Made by a program: the position numbers and the translations under genes | Part shown: positions 62,179 to 64,000 of the stretch, piece after piece | Numbering within the stretch: the first letter of the stretch is position 1 | Layout: each line of letters opens with the position of its first letter | Assembly: GCA_051294375.1 (NCBI GenBank) | Contig: CM119263.1 | Location: 28,169,260-28,233,259, forward strand | Direction of reading: 5' to 3' | DNA length: 64,000 nt | Source: Paraspadella gotoi | Taxonomy: Eukaryota; Chaetognatha | The notes under the pieces: generated by a model | The model's database searches: none | What the model was told of the DNA's origin: nothing | What the model saw: the letters and a program-made list of their open reading frames with translations, nothing else

Positions 62179-62639
62179 AGAGAGAGAGAGAGAGAGAAGA
62201 GAAGAGGAGGAAACAAAGTCTATTGTTTTTTTTCGTTTTATTCTTCAGAACGGGTTACAAATTACAAAATAAATATTTTATGACTGCTTGAGCTGTTTTC
62301 ATAGCGGCTCAAATATTGAAAAACAATATGATGTATAATTTTATTGTATTCACGAGATTATTGGTAGCTCAACGAATAAATTCAGAAAAAAACAATTAAA
62401 TTGAAAACATTATTGAAAAGTGCCGAATTGACAAAAATCGGAAAAATTGAGAGAGTGAAACAAAGACGCGCACTGTATTTGCGAAATAAAGTTAAAATAT
62501 AATTCAATAAATAAACAAAATTTAAATAAATAATAAAATAAATAAATAAATTAAAAAACTACATTAATTAATTAATTAATTATTTAATTAAATTTAAATT
62601 AAATAGACAATGGCAGTTATAAATAAATTGTATTGAAAG

Positions 62640-62886
62640 AAAAGGACGAATTCCTTGACGTACTACTTACCCCGCGAGTCGATGTGCGAATCGACGAAGA
62701 AGTTGCGCTCAAATTAGAAAAACGCGAGACTTTCTACGTATTCTTTCTCTTCTCTTTCTTTTTCTTCTTATCTTTTCGTCTCTCTTTCGTCCGTTTTTCG
62801 CTTCGCGTTTCGCAACGAAAGACTTAGGATCGAAGATGAGACGAAAGAAAAGAAAGACGCGATACTCGCGTTACGACGTTCGCGAT

Positions 62887-62917
<31 letters not shown>

Positions 62918-62989
62918 TCTCACTCCGGCGCGGAGGCCGGGCACAGCGCCGGCCGCGCTGCAATTCAGACTTTGCAATAATTACACCTG
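62640..62989 (+). CDS. Two coding-looking exons of an unknown gene
   Basis: Exon 62640-62737 (EKDEFLDVLLTPRVDVRIDE, then EVALKLEKRETFY) and exon 62828-62989. The second exon is open in two frames: the phase-matched one reads GSKMRRKKRKTRYSRYDVRD followed by a Thr run, the other reads IEDETKEKKDAILALRRSRF followed by an Asp run. The run comes from (GAC)n. Both end at GTAACT. It may belong with 61761-62096. Confidence 0.35.
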
Positions 62990-63129
62990 GTAACTTTTTT
63001 TTTTGTTGTTTATTTTCTGTTCCATCTTGCATTTGAGTTCTTAGAAGTACACACTACAAAAGAATTTGTAAAATAGCTATGCGAACAAATTAAAAAAGAA
63101 AAGCTGACCGAATATTATCAACCAAAGAA

Positions 63130-63222
63130 TTTACAAATTTTAAATTTCAAATTTCAAATTTCAAATTTCAAATTTCAAATTTCAAATTTCAAATTTCAAA
63201 TTTCAAATTTCAAATTTCAAAT
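63130..63222. repeat. 7-bp satellite (ATTTCAA)n
   Basis: About 12 uninterrupted copies of a 7-base unit. Confidence 0.95.
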
Positions 63223-63369
63223 TTTTATATCGAATCATTTATTCTTGAAACTTTCGTTCCTTTCACATTAAATCTTAGTTTGAAACCAAGTCAGTTTAAT
63301 GCAGGCAAAACTACCATTATAATATCGTAACCAAGCATTCCTCTCATGTTTTTTTCCACTCACACTTCG

Positions 63370-63432
63370 GCAAGCTGATATTCGCAGTCGACCAAGCAGT
63401 TTCCCACCGGCGCCAGAATTCGACCTCGGCCG
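63370..63432 (-). CDS. Possible single exon of an unknown minus-strand gene
   Basis: Minus-strand frame FGRGRILAPVGNCLVDCEYQ followed by LAE and a donor-like GTGTGAGT. Composition looks coding; an acceptor-like site is not clear because a T run and (CT)n array lie at 63433-63645. Confidence 0.3.
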
Positions 63433-63515
63433 AAGGTTTTTTTTTTCCATGGACGCGCGAGATAAGCGTGAGACTCCAAACGATTATAAATTCTCTCATG
63501 CTTTTCGATGCTTCT

Positions 63516-63550
63516 CTTCTCTCTCTCTTCTCTCTCTCTCTCTCTCTCTT

Positions 63551-63598
<48 letters not shown>

Positions 63599-63608
63599 TC
63601 TCTCCTCT

Positions 63609-63645
<37 letters not shown>
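63516..63645. repeat. (CT)n microsatellite with TCTT interruptions
   Basis: About 130 bases. Beyond it, 63650-64000 is AT-rich with no recognisable feature. Confidence 0.95.
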
Positions 63646-63648
<3 letters not shown>

Positions 63649-64000
63649 ATATACTAATGTTTAAAGTAAGGAGACAATGTGGCGAGTATATCACTAAGGG
63701 TAGTGAAAGTTACATACGAAAATTCTAAAAGTCAATTATGAACAACATACCATCAGTGAACATTAATTTGTAAAAAAAATTAGTTTTATGTTTTTTTAAT
63801 TTCGATAGTATAAGTACTATCCTTATAAAAATCGAAAAATTTCAAAATAGTCTTTTCTTAATTTTGATTCAGATTTGAATTCCTCGTCAAAAGTTGATAA
63901 AAGAAAATATAAATCATTTTAAAAATTCTTTCATTAAGTGGGTTAAAAATTAAAAAAACTATATTTAATATATAAAAAGTTAATTTTCAGCTTAAAATAT

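Overview
The window is animal nuclear DNA. Genes are split into many short exons with GT-AG introns; exons are GC-rich and introns AT-rich. There are no operons or bacterial-style signals. Two genes point to an animal: a mitochondrial glycine amidinotransferase (GATM/AGAT) and a gene ending in the SynGAP/DAB2IP/RASAL2-type C-terminal coiled coil. I cannot place the lineage beyond 'invertebrate metazoan, probably'. Exon boundaries were read by eye and tested by whether codon phase carries across each junction.

Layout. 1-4.8 kb (+): copy A of an unrecognised protein family, with several reading-frame breaks. 5.5-10.4 kb (+): copy B, a more intact tandem paralog. About 11.1-16.7 kb (+): SynGAP/DAB2IP-like gene in which no RasGAP domain is visible. 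17.8-18.6 kb (-): small gene with a 21-bp coding minisatellite. 19.6-23.9 kb (+): complete ten-exon GATM, 415 residues. 24.7-25.5 kb (-): complete two-exon gene for a 114-residue charged protein. 26.9-41.5 kb: a low-quality block lying between two 25-N gaps. Its left 5.9 kb repeats 20.9-26.9 kb and its right 4.2 kb repeats 42.4-45.8 kb, mostly with single-base indels, so it looks like an unmerged, uncorrected assembly piece rather than real duplications. Its unique middle (32.8-37.2 kb) carries a nested transposon pair, a hairpin and a few coding-looking exons. 41.9-51.4 kb (+): a 17-exon WD40-repeat gene, with an intronless EamA/SLC35-type transporter nested on the opposite strand in one intron. 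51.7-52.3 kb (-): C-terminal exons of an unknown gene. 54.3-57.8 kb (-): a BLUF-fold (TEX47-like) gene. 58.9 kb: a possible 54-residue membrane microprotein. 61.7-63.4 kb: scattered coding-looking exons of unknown genes.

Mobile and repeated DNA is plentiful: two hAT-type nonautonomous elements with 8-bp target duplications, a 0.59-kb element inserted across the end of one of them and also present or absent between the two versions of a WD40 intron, a 0.77-kb element with 29-bp inverted ends, tRNA-derived SINEs, a second dispersed repeat family, short hammerhead-like hairpins, minisatellites and long (CT)n/(GA)n arrays. Some arrays sit directly against splice acceptors, where they would serve as the polypyrimidine tract.

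The genes have unrelated functions and share no obvious pathway. I found no convincing new multi-gene system. The observations most worth following are the nested and polymorphic transposons, the assembly artefact, the SynGAP-like tail without a visible GAP domain, the unknown tandem paralogs and the nested transporter gene.
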